49,375 nucleotides of DNA from an uncultured Bacteroidales bacterium (GCA_902773055.1 CACYCZ010000029.1:1-49375); one strand, 5' to 3'; shown: positions 17,517-28,994, counted from the stretch's first letter. Notes: generated by a model not told the origin, from the sequence alone. Translations and numbers: made by a program.

Positions 17517-18529
17517 TTGAAGATACAATATTAACTGCAGAAGACTTTTCCAACGGTGTCAAAGGACGTTGGTGTGCCGGATGTGGTGATTTCGGCATCC
17601 ATAGCTCTCTTAAAAAAGCCATGGCAGAAATTGGCATTCCACCCTCAAAGACAGTTGTTATTTCAGGAATCGGTTGCAGCTCACGCATGGCATACCATCT
17701 TAACGGGTATTGCTTTCACACCATCCACGGCCGCCCCATTGCCATCGCCTCAGGTTGCAAAATAGCCAATCCTGATATAAACGTATGGACAATTTGTGGA
17801 GACGGCGACAGCATGGCTATCGGTGGCAATCATTTCATTCATGCCTTAAGACGCAACGTCAACATCAATATTGTTCTGCTCAATAACAGAATATACGGCT
17901 TGACAAAAGGACAATATTCGCCAACTTCAGAAAGAGGATTCGTTTCTAAATCATCTCCCTACGGCACAGTAGAAGATCCTTTCCGCCCATCTGAATTAAT
18001 TATCGGCGCCAGTGGCGAATTCTTTGCGCGTTGTGTTGCTACCGACGGTCCTGGCTCTGTCGCAGCCCTCACCGCAGCATCCAAGCACAAGGGAACTGCC
18101 GTAGTGGAAGTACTGACCAACTGTGTCACTTTCAACAACGGCTCCTTTGAGCGTATATATTCCAAAGAAGCACGCGAGGAAAATGCCCTATATCTTGAAC
18201 ATGGCAAACCTATGCTGTTCGGCAAGAACAAGGAATTCGGTATCGTACAACACGGATTTGACTTAAAGGTAGTCAAAGTTGGAGAAGGAGGATACACCTT
18301 GAAAGATGTATTGGTACACGATGCACATTGTACAGACCGCACTCTACACACAAAGTTGTCATCGCTTGAGGGGCCGGACTTTCCTCTTGTATTAGGCGTC
18401 ATTCGTGATGTTGCCATTCCAACTTATGAAGAAGAAGTTGAGAATCAAATCAAGGAAATCAGTGAAAAGAAAAACTATCATAACTTTGACGAGTTAATGA
18501 AAACCCAAACTACATGGACTATTGAATAA
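17513..18529 (+). CDS. korB: 2-oxoacid:ferredoxin oxidoreductase, beta subunit
   Basis: 338-residue thiamine-diphosphate subunit. WCAGCGDFG (20-28) and C55 give three of the cysteines expected to hold the [4Fe-4S] cluster; a later NCVTF segment supplies a fourth. The TPP/Mg2+ motif runs from GDGDS (96-100) to LLNNRIYGLTKGQYSPTS (122-139). The gene overlaps korA by 4 bp, so the two subunits are made together, and it is followed by a strong terminator. There is no separate ferredoxin-like delta subunit in this operon, which is normal for the two-subunit type. Substrate (2-oxoglutarate versus another 2-oxoacid) is inferred from organisation. Confidence 0.88.
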   Translation: MIEDTILTAEDFSNGVKGRWCAGCGDFGIHSSLKKAMAEIGIPPSKTVVISGIGCSSRMAYHLNGYCFHTIHGRPIAIASGCKIANPDINVWTICGDGDSMAIGGNHFIHALRRNVNINIVLLNNRIYGLTKGQYSPTSERGFVSKSSPYGTVEDPFRPSELIIGASGEFFARCVATDGPGSVAALTAASKHKGTAVVEVLTNCVTFNNGSFERIYSKEAREENALYLEHGKPMLFGKNKEFGIVQHGFDLKVVKVGEGGYTLKDVLVHDAHCTDRTLHTKLSSLEGPDFPLVLGVIRDVAIPTYEEEVENQIKEISEKKNYHNFDELMKTQTTWTIE

Positions 18530-18573
18530 CAAGCCGAACACAGGCTATCAACATACATTAGTTGCAGAATTAC

Positions 18574-18615
18574 GGCGGGATGAAAAGGTTACATTATTTT
18601 CATCCCGCCTTTTTT
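18574..18615 (+). terminator. Intrinsic terminator of korAB
   Basis: GGCGGGATGAAAA (18574-18586) pairs perfectly with TTTTCATCCCGCC (18597-18609) across a 10-nt loop. Six T residues follow. Confidence 0.92.
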
Positions 18616-18685
18616 GCCAAACAGACTTCCCTGCAACACTCTTTTCTTTTTCTCCATGAAAACATTCTCGAATCATTCTTTTGCG

Positions 18686-18693
18686 TAACTTTG
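18686..18693 (+). promoter_or_regulatory. -7 box for the GAF-domain gene
   Basis: TAACTTTG, 43 bp before the ATG at 18737. No clear TTTG is found at the -33 distance. Confidence 0.5.
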
Positions 18694-18736
18694 TGCAAAG
18701 ACATAAATCCCACATCAAAAAAACCATTATTGAACA

Positions 18737-19195
18737 ATGTCTAAAGCAGAACAATACAAACTACTTGTAAAACAGATTGATGCCCTCGCCAAAGATGTCA
18801 GCAATCCTATATCAGTAATGGCCAACGTTAGTTCCGCCATCCATTACACCATGGGGTTTTTTGGGACAGGATTTTACATTGTGCACGGTGACACACTTCA
18901 GTTAGGCCCTTTTCAAGGTAATATCGCCTGTTACAACATTCCACGAGGAAAAGGCGTATGCGGCACAGCCTTTGAACAAAGAGAGACTATCATCGTACCC
19001 GATGTAGAAAAATTCCCTGGCCATATTGCATGCAGTTCTCTGTCACGCTCTGAAATTGTTGTTCCTATCATTGACGATCAGCATAACGTAAAAGCTGTAC
19101 TTGATATTGACAGCAAGGAACTCAACACTTTTGATGAAACCGACAAAAAATATCTGGAGAAAATTGTAAGATTCCTTTCATCTTGCATTGATTAA
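18737..19195 (+). CDS. Free methionine-(R)-sulfoxide reductase (GAF domain)
   Basis: 152-residue single GAF-domain protein that reduces free methionine-R-sulfoxide to methionine with thioredoxin as reductant (fRMsr, also called MsrC/YebR). The segment LQLGPFQGNIACYNIPRGKG and its surroundings match the family. All three functional cysteines are present at the family spacing of 10 and 24 residues: C65, C75 and C99 (in HIACSS). The length is typical. It is expected to be cytoplasmic and to act in oxidative-damage repair. It has its own -7 box and stands alone between the korAB terminator and the gyrB promoter. Confidence 0.88.
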   Translation: MSKAEQYKLLVKQIDALAKDVSNPISVMANVSSAIHYTMGFFGTGFYIVHGDTLQLGPFQGNIACYNIPRGKGVCGTAFEQRETIIVPDVEKFPGHIACSSLSRSEIVVPIIDDQHNVKAVLDIDSKELNTFDETDKKYLEKIVRFLSSCID

Positions 19196-21307
<2,112 letters not shown>

Positions 21308-21329
21308 ACATCCTTCCACAACTCTATAC

Positions 21330-21368
21330 AAAAGAGGGAAAGACTTTTGAAAAGTCTTTCCCTCTTTT
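21330..21368. terminator. Bidirectional terminator between gyrB and LRR gene
   Basis: Perfect 18-bp stem: AAAAGAGGGAAAGACTTT (21330-21347) with its complement (21351-21368), 3-nt loop. Runs of A on the left and T on the right make it work for both convergent genes. Confidence 0.92.
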
Positions 21369-21384
21369 CTTATATCACTACAAC

Positions 21385-22611
21385 CTATCGTTTCAGAATT
21401 TTACGGCCATCTTTAATATATAATTTCCCTTTTTGCAAATTGTTCACAATACGGCCTTGCAGGTCATAACTGGGCGATTCGCCCTTACGGACCATGACGC
21501 TATGAATACCCTCTGGGGCAGGTAGTTCCTTTATGCCACCTTTGAAGATGGCTTCCGTCCACCCCGCAGCGATATATGCTTCACGCTTGCCACAAGGAAC
21601 TATCAGCACACATTGAGGCGATATCCCGTCAAATGCATGCGAGCCGAATGCTACAGGGGTATCCATATATGCATACACTGAATCTAAACTACTGCAATTG
21701 TAAAAAGCACTATCTCCAATCTCGGTCACCGTAGACGAAATGACTACTTTCTTCATACTGGCACAATTTTGAAATACGCCCATTCCCAACTTTGTCAGCC
21801 CGTCACAGGTCACAATTTCATGAAGTCCAATACAATTGCGAAAAGCATAATCACCTATCATGAATATGCCATTACTCAATATCACCTTCTCAATGCCGGA
21901 ACAGTTATCAAAAGCACATCGTTGTATGCTGGATTTATTATTGCCCACATTATGAAATGTGAGCGACCGCAAGGCAACACACCCCTGAAAGGCACACATT
22001 CCTAACATATTCAGCTTTGAAGAAAAGTTCACATCACCTGATAATTTGGAACAACCCTGAAATGCATTTTTACCGAAACTTCTCACTGAAGCCATATCTA
22101 CTGATGTTAAACCGCTGCACTCAAAAAAAGCATAGTTTCCAATAGTTGCCAATGAATTGGGGAACACCAGTGTTTGCAAACTGGAACATCCGTGGAAGCC
22201 GTAACTATCGATACTCTGTAATGTTTCCGGGAAACTCACCTCGGTCAGAGCAGTACATCCTGTAAAAGCATCCTCCTCAATAGTTTCCAGCTCAGAAGGA
22301 AAAACCACCGTCTTCAGTTTATAACACCCCTTGAAAGAAGCTTTCCCAATCGTCGTTACTTTAATCCATTGATTGTTATTTTTCACTTCATCACGCATTT
22401 CAGCCTGAACAAGTGAAAAAGCCGCCATACCAAATGGCCCCACCACAGCGGCATATTTGTCTGTCGGAAAAGAAATATATCTTATACTATAGCCTATACC
22501 ATTATAAGACACATGCGCATCCTCTGCCACAATATCAACTGAACTACACAAAAAGCACAGGACAGTCAACAAGGCTAATTTTACATCATAATATCCCATA
22601 TTCCAATTCAT
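21385..22611 (-). CDS. Secreted BspA-type leucine-rich-repeat protein
   Basis: 408-residue exported protein. A signal sequence (KLALLTVLCFLCSSV) is followed by repeated BspA-type LRRs of about 23 residues with the plan IGxYAFxxCxxLxxVxxP; clear copies include IDSYGFHGCSSLQTLVFP and IGDYAFRNCIGLHEIV. The C-terminus carries a tail with YDLQGRIVNNLQKGKLYI and a final RKILKR, also seen in modified form at the end of the protein at 45155-47578. BspA-like LRRs mediate adhesion to host proteins or other bacteria in oral and gut Bacteroidota. The gene begins 7 bp after the unknown secreted protein encoded just upstream, so they form a two-gene operon. The ligand is unknown. Confidence 0.85.
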   Translation of the reverse strand: MNWNMGYYDVKLALLTVLCFLCSSVDIVAEDAHVSYNGIGYSIRYISFPTDKYAAVVGPFGMAAFSLVQAEMRDEVKNNNQWIKVTTIGKASFKGCYKLKTVVFPSELETIEEDAFTGCTALTEVSFPETLQSIDSYGFHGCSSLQTLVFPNSLATIGNYAFFECSGLTSVDMASVRSFGKNAFQGCSKLSGDVNFSSKLNMLGMCAFQGCVALRSLTFHNVGNNKSSIQRCAFDNCSGIEKVILSNGIFMIGDYAFRNCIGLHEIVTCDGLTKLGMGVFQNCASMKKVVISSTVTEIGDSAFYNCSSLDSVYAYMDTPVAFGSHAFDGISPQCVLIVPCGKREAYIAAGWTEAIFKGGIKELPAPEGIHSVMVRKGESPSYDLQGRIVNNLQKGKLYIKDGRKILKR

Positions 22612-22618
22612 GATTTAT

Positions 22619-23143
22619 CTATTCATCACTCCCGGCAATCCTGTGAACACTAATCTTAATATATCTTATATTACAATCCTCTGTTCTATAATACATACCC
22701 ATCATTCCTCTCATCGCTTCAAGTTCATTCCCTTCATAGTCACCACCCATAAAGTCTTCCTCATCATACGGGATATTTTCTTCAATATTATACAAGCCTT
22801 CGTATTCATCATTCTCCAATGTTCCATGATTGATATTTGAAATCAATTCCAATTCTTCTTGTTCAAGATGAAGGTCACTCGTGAAAATTGCATTATAACT
22901 ATATTCCATCATATCAGATTCCGCCTCATCATAAACATACATAACAGATACCCGATAAGTATTGCCAACAACCAATTCGTTTATCAAGTTTCCTCGTTCA
23001 GTTTCATTATCCAACGCAACAATCAACTCTTCCCCATACTCATAACAGTTATGAGAAACAAACACTGCAATTGTATCACCTTCGTGACCAAAACCGCATA
23101 ACACACTAAGACACATGAAAAATAAAACATACATTTTTTTCAT
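22619..23143 (-). CDS. Unknown secreted acidic protein
   Basis: 174-residue protein that I do not recognise. The first ~19 residues (MKKMYVLFFMCLSVLCGFG) form a signal peptide. The mature part is very acidic, with two runs rich in Glu and Asp (around 105-150), four Met in the short segment EAMRGMMGMYY, and a possible short beta-sheet region VGNTYRVSVMYVYDEAE. No lipobox, membrane anchor or known catalytic motif is visible. It is the first gene of an operon with the BspA-type LRR protein 7 bp downstream, which suggests a surface or periplasmic partner role. The promoter region contains three AT-rich direct repeats, two with a -7 box. Confidence 0.7.
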   Translation of the reverse strand: MKKMYVLFFMCLSVLCGFGHEGDTIAVFVSHNCYEYGEELIVALDNETERGNLINELVVGNTYRVSVMYVYDEAESDMMEYSYNAIFTSDLHLEQEELELISNINHGTLENDEYEGLYNIEENIPYDEEDFMGGDYEGNELEAMRGMMGMYYRTEDCNIRYIKISVHRIAGSDE

Positions 23144-23169
23144 AACGATATAATTTATAATGATTAATC

Positions 23170-23250
23170 ATATGCAAAAATACTTTTTTTTAAAAAATAA
23201 ATTTATATGCAAAAATACTTTTTTAAAAAATTTTATACGCAAATACTTTT
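23170..23250 (-). promoter_or_regulatory. AT-rich direct repeats with tandem -7 boxes
   Basis: The unit ATATGCAAAAATACTTTTTT occurs at 23170 and 23205, and a shorter version ATACGCAAATACTTTT at 23235. On the minus strand the first two contain TATTTTTG (23175-23182 and 23210-23217), which fits TAnnTTTG; the third lost it. The nearer box lies about 30 bp before the ATG at 23143. No -33 TTTG at the normal distance was found. Confidence 0.5.
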
Positions 23251-23293
23251 CCCGCTACAGATATAACTTGCAGATGAGTACATACAAAAACAA

Positions 23294-23332
23294 TCTGTCC
23301 CCAACATCCCTTCGGGGGATGCTGGGGACAGA
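23294..23332 (-). terminator. Terminator of the ung-DUF3109-EEP gene series
   Basis: TCTGTCCCCA (23294-23303) pairs with TGGGGACAGA (23323-23332), continued by six more pairs after one mismatch. On the minus strand it is followed by TTGTTTTTG. Confidence 0.8.
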
Positions 23333-23347
23333 AATCCTCAAAAGCTA

Positions 23348-24091
23348 CTATTTCAATGTCACCACAGCCTTGACAGGACAGTGGTCAGATGCAACTTTTT
23401 CTTCCAAAACCTTATAATTTTTAACTCTAAAACCTTTTTTCAAGCTATTTTTGTATACTGCAATGTAATCAATACACACTCTCGGCTTACCTGAGGGGAA
23501 AGTAGGTACCTGATTGTCGGAAATGAAATCAAAATACTCATTCATCTCCACAATGAATTTCTCCTGTGGCTTAGCATTCCAGTCTCCGGCAATAATGAAA
23601 GGCTTATCTGCCAGTTCGGCCTGTTCCAATATCAGAGGCAAGGACTTCATACGATTTTCCGCCTTGAGACACAAATGAGTACATGCGTAGTAGTAATTCT
23701 TAAATTCGCATATCAGCAGCACACGCGGCTCTGCCCCGGGAAGAGGTATGCGTTTCACACAAATGGGTTTTTCTTTGCTTAACATACCAACACCATATTT
23801 CCCGCCTCCAAAATCAATACTTTTGGCAAAAGTATAATGCATACCTGTCTTCTCGCCGAGAACCTGCATCTGATACGCAGAGCAGCGCGTTGTTACACTG
23901 TCAAGTTCCTGAACGGCCACGACATCTGGAGCGTTGGCAGAAATAATACGGGCAATTCTATCTTCATCCAGTTTCTTGTCCATACCTTCACAGTGATGAA
24001 GGTTATATGACATGATGGTCAATTTACGGGCATCAGATACCGTATACAGCGACATTATTACCAACACAACGATTAAGAACTTTTTCATCAT
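23348..24091 (-). CDS. Secreted endonuclease/exonuclease/phosphatase-family protein
   Basis: 247-residue metal-dependent hydrolase of the EEP (DNase I/AP endonuclease-like) fold with signal peptide (KKFLIVVLVIMSLYTVSDA). The family's active-site elements are all visible: MSYNLHH (Asn), AVQELDS (metal-binding Glu), the GDWNAKP motif (catalytic Asp/Asn) and SDHCPVKA (catalytic His) at the C-terminus. Exported EEP proteins of Bacteroidota act on phosphoesters such as nucleic acids, sugar phosphates or lipids; the substrate is unknown here. It follows DUF3109 by 12 bp and is the last gene before the terminator at 23294-23332. Confidence 0.85.
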   Translation of the reverse strand: MMKKFLIVVLVIMSLYTVSDARKLTIMSYNLHHCEGMDKKLDEDRIARIISANAPDVVAVQELDSVTTRCSAYQMQVLGEKTGMHYTFAKSIDFGGGKYGVGMLSKEKPICVKRIPLPGAEPRVLLICEFKNYYYACTHLCLKAENRMKSLPLILEQAELADKPFIIAGDWNAKPQEKFIVEMNEYFDFISDNQVPTFPSGKPRVCIDYIAVYKNSLKKGFRVKNYKVLEEKVASDHCPVKAVVTLK

Positions 24092-24103
24092 TTACAGTAT
24101 TTT

Positions 24104-24709
24104 TCAGATTAAACCTTTTTGTTTCAACGATTTTCCCACCTCGCACAATTCCTCATACCACTGAACGCCAAAACGGGTTATCAAGGGCTCTTTCAGAAAC
24201 TTATACACAGGTATTCTCATTTTTGTCCCGAGGCAACGTGCTCCGTCACATACTTCCCATCGGTGATAATTCAAGCCCACAAGTCCTCCTTTGAATTTTT
24301 TCTCCCTGATAGGATACAGAGAACAAGATATAGGCTTGTCGACAGATATCTCTCCCTTGAGTTTTGCTTTCTGAATGGCACATTGGCAATTACCCTGTCC
24401 GTCATAACATGTAAACACACAATCCTTACCATTCACTATGCTGGTCACCAATTCTCCCTCCTCATCAATGTAGCTGATTCCCTGCTCCAAAATCTTTTCC
24501 TGAGCCTCAGGGGAGAGGTCATCCCATATTTTCATAGTGATGCCTTCTATAGCTTTTACCTCTTCTTCGGTTACAGGAGCACCTGCATCACCCTCTACAC
24601 AACATATACCTTTACACGACGTTATGTCACAACAGAACATCTCGCGCAGACATTCAATCGACAGGACAACATCTCCGACCATCAATATGTTCATTCCGAC
24701 ATCTTTCAT
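24104..24709 (-). CDS. DUF3109 family cysteine-rich protein
   Basis: 201-residue protein with a cysteine-rich core similar to the YkgJ-type zinc/iron chelatase domain. Cysteines include the opening FCCDITSCKGICC cluster, followed by EGDAGAPVTEEEV, then CVFTC...CQCAIQ and CSLYPIRE. These fit DUF3109, a conserved Bacteroidota family of unknown biochemical role thought to bind metal. There is no signal peptide. It starts directly at the end of ung with no gap and is followed after 12 bp by the EEP gene. Whether it is functionally linked to uracil repair is unknown. Confidence 0.82.
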   Translation of the reverse strand: MKDVGMNILMVGDVVLSIECLREMFCCDITSCKGICCVEGDAGAPVTEEEVKAIEGITMKIWDDLSPEAQEKILEQGISYIDEEGELVTSIVNGKDCVFTCYDGQGNCQCAIQKAKLKGEISVDKPISCSLYPIREKKFKGGLVGLNYHRWEVCDGARCLGTKMRIPVYKFLKEPLITRFGVQWYEELCEVGKSLKQKGLI

Positions 24710-25372
24710 TTACCACATGACAGGTTCAATATTGTTCTGAATCATATACTCATTCGCCCTGCTGAAGTGGTGATTTCCAAAGAAACCATGATAGGCTGAC
24801 AACGGGGATGGATGAGGACTTTCCAGTATCAGATGGCGGGAAGCATCAATCAATGTCCGCTTCTGCTGAGCATAATTGCCCCACAGGAGAAACACCACAT
24901 GCTCTTTCTGTTGACTAATCAATGAGATAACCTCGTCGGTAAATGTTTCCCATCCCCTTTTGAAATGCGCTCCAGCCTTACCTTTTTCAACCGTGAGTGT
25001 GGAGTTGAGCAGTAAAACTCCCTGCTCTGCCCATCCTGTCAAATCACCGCCAAACGGTGGGGGACATTTGGTATCATCCATAACCTCTTTGAAGATATTT
25101 CTCAGTGACGGTGGAAACTTCATTCCCATCGGCACGGAAAAACTCAGCCCCATGGCTTGTCCTGGCTCATGATATGGGTCCTGTCCAAGCAGAACCACCT
25201 TGAGTCGGCTGGGCGGACACAGACGGAACGCCTCAAATATCTTATCCTTAGGAGGATAGCAAACAGTCTGTTCATAACGCATATCAACAAACTGCTCCAA
25301 TTGCCGGAAATAAGATTTCTCAAATTCAGCAGAAAGCCATTTATCCCACTCTCCTCCTAAATTCTTTTGCAT
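24710..25372 (-). CDS. ung: Uracil-DNA glycosylase
   Basis: 220-residue family-1 UDG, which removes uracil from DNA to start base-excision repair. Motif 1 LLGQDPYHEPGQAMGLSFS contains the catalytic water-activating D65; the uracil-binding LLNSTLTVEKGKAG and the DNA-intercalating loop HPSPLSAYHGF near the C-terminus are both present. The length is typical. It lies 46 bp after gpmI and has no gap to DUF3109, so the block gpmI-ung-DUF3109-EEP may be one transcript, although a separate ung promoter in the 46-bp gap cannot be excluded. Confidence 0.95.
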   Translation of the reverse strand: MQKNLGGEWDKWLSAEFEKSYFRQLEQFVDMRYEQTVCYPPKDKIFEAFRLCPPSRLKVVLLGQDPYHEPGQAMGLSFSVPMGMKFPPSLRNIFKEVMDDTKCPPPFGGDLTGWAEQGVLLLNSTLTVEKGKAGAHFKRGWETFTDEVISLISQQKEHVVFLLWGNYAQQKRTLIDASRHLILESPHPSPLSAYHGFFGNHHFSRANEYMIQNNIEPVMW

Positions 25373-25418
25373 GTCCTTCCGGCAAAAAAAACACTAATCC
25401 TGATGCCCGTTCAGGGAG

Positions 25419-26951
25419 CTATGCCTGAATAAGGTTCTCACCCGTCATGTCTTTCGGTTGCTCCAGTCCCATAATATGCAGGATACTGGGAGCTACGTCT
25501 GCCAGGATGCCATCCTTAACATGAGCGTTCTTGTTCTCCGTAACATAGATAAATGGTACGGGATTCAGCGAATGAGCTGTATTGGGCGTACCGTCTTCGT
25601 TTACGGCATAATCAGCGTTGCCATGATCGGCGATAATGACAGCCTCGTAGCCTGTTTCCACAACGGCATCAATTACCTCGCCGACACAAGTATCAACTGC
25701 AATAACGGCTTTCTCTATTGCCTCGTAGATACCGGTATGACCTACCATATCGCCATTGGCAAAATTCACGACAATGAAATCATACTCATCCTTACGGATA
25801 CTGGCCACCAGCTTGTCTTTAACCTCATAGGCACTCATCTCTGGCTGCAAGTCATAGGTTGCCACCTTGGGCGAAGGCACCAGTATACGGTCTTCGCCGT
25901 CATAGGGTTTCTCCCTGCCGCCATTGAAGAAGAAAGTTACATGGGCATATTTCTCTGTTTCAGCCGTATGCAGCTGTTTGAGTCCTTTCGCGCTGAGATA
26001 TTCTCCCAATGTATTGGTCACATCATCTTTCGGGAAGAGAATCTTGACACCCTTGAAGCTGGCATCATAAGGTGTCATACAGTAGTATTTCAAATCATTG
26101 ATGGTATGCATGCCTTCTTCGGGCATATCCTGCTGTGTCAGCACCTGAGTAATCTCCTTTGCACGGTCATTACGGAAGTTGATGAATATCACGACATCGC
26201 CTTCCTTTATGCGTCCGTCAACATTGGCATTTATCAGCGGCTCCATGAATTCATCTGTATCCTTATGCTCCTCCGTATCGGCATCATAGCAGTATTGCAC
26301 TCCTTCCACCATGTCGTCAACTTCCTTGCCTTTGCCATAAACCAACTGGTCATAAGCCACCTTTATACGATTCCAGCGTTTATCACGATCCATAGCATAG
26401 AAACGACCGATGATTGAGGCTATGGCAGCCCCATTGGCTTCGCAGGTTTTGGTCAGTTCCTCGATAAAGCCTTTACCGCTTTTGGGGTCAGTATCACGAC
26501 CGTCCATGAAACAGTGAACAAAAGTGTTTTTCAGGTCATATACCTTGGCTATCTCTATCAGTTTCTTCAGATGGTCAATACTGGAATGTACACCGCCATT
26601 GGAGGTCAGGCCCATCAGATGCAGGCTTTTGCCTGTTTCGCGGGCATAGCCATAGGCTTCCTTTATACAAGGATTCTCCAAAATGCTGTTATCACGACAG
26701 GCACGGTTTATCTTCACAAGGTCTTGATACACGATGCGACCGGCACCAATATTCAAGTGCCCCACTTCGCTGTTGCCCATCTGACCGTCAGGCAGACCTA
26801 CATTTTCTCCGCTTGCCTGAAGTTGCGAATGAGGATATGTTGCATTAATCTTATCCAGATTGGGGGTCGGCGTATTGAAGATAACGTCCGATTTTGACTT
26901 ATTGCCTATTCCCCAGCCATCAAGAATCATTAAAAGAACTTTCTTTGACAT
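25419..26951 (-). CDS. gpmI: Cofactor-independent phosphoglycerate mutase
   Basis: 510-residue enzyme that interconverts 3- and 2-phosphoglycerate in glycolysis using two Mn2+ and a phosphoserine intermediate. Motifs: MILDGWG (8-14) with a metal-binding Asp, [14 protein letters not shown] (59-72) with S61 as the phosphorylated Ser, [22 protein letters not shown], and the C-terminal metal site ADHGNAD. The length fits the alkaline-phosphatase-superfamily form (iPGM). A TAACTTTG box on the minus strand (26990-26997) lies about 40 bp upstream of the ATG, and the region is divergent from the GH71/99-like gene. Confidence 0.95.
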   Translation of the reverse strand: MSKKVLLMILDGWGIGNKSKSDVIFNTPTPNLDKINATYPHSQLQASGENVGLPDGQMGNSEVGHLNIGAGRIVYQDLVKINRACRDNSILENPCIKEAYGYARETGKSLHLMGLTSNGGVHSSIDHLKKLIEIAKVYDLKNTFVHCFMDGRDTDPKSGKGFIEELTKTCEANGAAIASIIGRFYAMDRDKRWNRIKVAYDQLVYGKGKEVDDMVEGVQYCYDADTEEHKDTDEFMEPLINANVDGRIKEGDVVIFINFRNDRAKEITQVLTQQDMPEEGMHTINDLKYYCMTPYDASFKGVKILFPKDDVTNTLGEYLSAKGLKQLHTAETEKYAHVTFFFNGGREKPYDGEDRILVPSPKVATYDLQPEMSAYEVKDKLVASIRKDEYDFIVVNFANGDMVGHTGIYEAIEKAVIAVDTCVGEVIDAVVETGYEAVIIADHGNADYAVNEDGTPNTAHSLNPVPFIYVTENKNAHVKDGILADVAPSILHIMGLEQPKDMTGENLIQA

Positions 26952-26989
26952 GGTTGCATATATTTTTTTAAGTTATTCAATATTAAACG

Positions 26990-26997
26990 CAAAGTTA
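26990..26997 (-). promoter_or_regulatory. -7 box for gpmI
   Basis: TAACTTTG on the minus strand, about 40 bp before the gpmI ATG. No good -33 TTTG at the right distance. Confidence 0.5.
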
Positions 26998-27191
26998 CGA
27001 AAATAAAGTCACATAGTTACGCGTTGTACACAACTATTTCCTCCAATTGTCATCCTCTCCCCTGAAGGCACAAGCAGGCCGCCTGCCATCCTGACAGCGT
27101 TTCAGCACCGATAAAAAATAAAGAAAAAGAGAGTTGCATCATCCTCTGCCTACAGCTTTATTTCGTACCTTCGCATGAAAATGAACAGAAA

Positions 27192-28994
27192 ATGAGAAAG
27201 TTTATCTATATTATCACGCTAATATGTTTCTGCCCCGACTGCACTGCACAATATGTCGTCAACAGTGATTTCTGGACAGCCACCGATGGCCTTGGACGTC
27301 AGCTACACTTTTATGACCACCCTGACGGGAAAAAGACAGTCATCATGTTCTATTGGACATGGCATCAGCAAGCCGATGCTACGGCACCCGGCTCCGAGCC
27401 AAAAAACATCAGCCAGATACTCCACCGGCATCCCGAGGCCCTGCACGACATCAATCATCCTGCCTGGAAAGAAAAATCACCGGGTAATTTCTACTACTGG
27501 GAAGAACCGCTCTTCGGCTATTACAGGACAACCGATAAATGGGTTTTGCGCAAACATGCCGAAATGCTTGCCGATGCCAAGGTTGATGCCGTATTCTTTG
27601 ACTGTACAAACGGCAGCCTCACATGGGACGAGAGCACTGATGCCCTGCTGGAGACATGGAGCAAGGCGCAGCAAGACGGTGTCAATGTTCCCAAGATAGG
27701 ATTTCTCCTCCCCTTCGGTCCCGCTCCTCATTCATTGGTATCCCTGCGCCATCTGTACAGGCGCCTCTACAAGCCTGGAAAATACCACAATTTATGGTTC
27801 TACTGGCATGACAAACCCTGTATCATGGCATATCCTGACAACCTGACCGAATCGGATGAAGACAAGGAAATCAAACAATTCTTCACATTCCGGCCCGGAC
27901 AACCCGATTATGTCAACGGACCCCGGAAAAAACGAAATGACCAATGGGGCTGGCTGGAAAACTATCCTCAGCATGGTTATGTCAAGGACGGTCACGGCCG
28001 ATACGAACTGGTCACCGTGGGCGTTTCCCAGAATGCCTGTCCTGAAACCAACGGCCATTGCAGCGCTTTCAACAAGCCTGGAGCCCATTCGCGCTCATAC
28101 ACCTACAAGAACGGCTTTGACACCCGCAGTGAAAGCTACCTCTATGGTGCCAATTTTGAGGAACAGTGGAGCCGCGCCTTTGAACTGGATCCACAGATTG
28201 TATTCATCACCGGATGGAATGAATGGATTGCCGGCATGTGGACCCGCGAACATGGTTGGACCGGCGATCCTTTCTCCTTCGTCGACGAATTTGACTGGGA
28301 CCATAGCCGCGACATTGAGCCCGTCAAGTCATGGGGAAACAAGGGGGATGTCTATTACATACAGTTGATAGATAATATCAGGAAATTCAAAGGCACCGAC
28401 AAGCAGCCTGCTCCTTCCCAACCACAAAAAATACGTCTTGACCATTTCGAAGACTGGAATCAAGTCGGTCCTTTATACGCCGCCTATAAAGGCAATACAA
28501 AGCACCGAAACGAATTAGGAAAAAGCAACATACATTATCTGGACACCAGTGGCAGAAATGACATCACAGGTGCCAGAGTTGCAAGAGACAGGAAATACAT
28601 TTACTTCTATGTTGAAACAGCTGACAAACTTACCCCTGACACGTGTCATAACTGGATGATGCTCTTCATTGACATTGACCGAAGTAAAAAAACCGGATGG
28701 GAGGGCTACGACTATGTCGTTAATTACACACCCCCTTCCAAAGGCAAGGCTTTCCTGCAGAAAAACAACGGGAACAACTGGCAATGGGCCGACACCGTCC
28801 CTGTGGACATCTCTTACCGGGGTAACCAACTCGCTGTGCGCATTCCCCGGAAAGAGCTTAAGGTGTCAGGAAAGAAACTGGATTTTGAATTCAAATGGGT
28901 GGACAACATGCAAGATGAAGGCAACATCATGGATTTTTATGTCAGCGGTGATGCCGCACCGGGTGGCAGGTTCAACTACGTCTTCACCGAATAA
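27192..28994 (+). CDS. Secreted GH71/GH99-like protein with CBM9-like tail
   Basis: 600-residue exported protein (signal peptide ending near CTAQY). The first ~400 residues have the pattern of the GH71/GH99 and WbsX-like barrel group: an early IMFYWTWH strand, AEMLADAKVDAVFFDCTN (concerted-barrel Asp strand), and IVFITGWNEWIAG, where the GWNEW motif carries a likely catalytic Glu. From about residue 440 onward a beta-sandwich like CBM9/DOMON domains follows (RVARDRKYIYFYVETADK, then LFIDIDRSKKTGWEGYDY). GH99 enzymes cleave alpha-mannosides; here the substrate is not determined. It stands alone, convergent with the WYL-regulator gene. A TACCTTCG box (27166-27173) deviates by one base from the -7 consensus. 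Confidence 0.65.
   Translation: MRKFIYIITLICFCPDCTAQYVVNSDFWTATDGLGRQLHFYDHPDGKKTVIMFYWTWHQQADATAPGSEPKNISQILHRHPEALHDINHPAWKEKSPGNFYYWEEPLFGYYRTTDKWVLRKHAEMLADAKVDAVFFDCTNGSLTWDESTDALLETWSKAQQDGVNVPKIGFLLPFGPAPHSLVSLRHLYRRLYKPGKYHNLWFYWHDKPCIMAYPDNLTESDEDKEIKQFFTFRPGQPDYVNGPRKKRNDQWGWLENYPQHGYVKDGHGRYELVTVGVSQNACPETNGHCSAFNKPGAHSRSYTYKNGFDTRSESYLYGANFEEQWSRAFELDPQIVFITGWNEWIAGMWTREHGWTGDPFSFVDEFDWDHSRDIEPVKSWGNKGDVYYIQLIDNIRKFKGTDKQPAPSQPQKIRLDHFEDWNQVGPLYAAYKGNTKHRNELGKSNIHYLDTSGRNDITGARVARDRKYIYFYVETADKLTPDTCHNWMMLFIDIDRSKKTGWEGYDYVVNYTPPSKGKAFLQKNNGNNWQWADTVPVDISYRGNQLAVRIPRKELKVSGKKLDFEFKWVDNMQDEGNIMDFYVSGDAAPGGRFNYVFTE

Noticed and set aside
25458-26417. Long plus-strand open frame opposite gpmI
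   Set aside because: It is fully antisense to a well-identified enzyme, has no recognisable domain and its composition is that of a reverse frame.
27055-27105. Possible third copy of the dispersed repeat (GCAGGCCGCCTGC)
   Set aside because: Only one short GC palindrome is shared; the AT-rich head, long arms and distal hairpin are absent.
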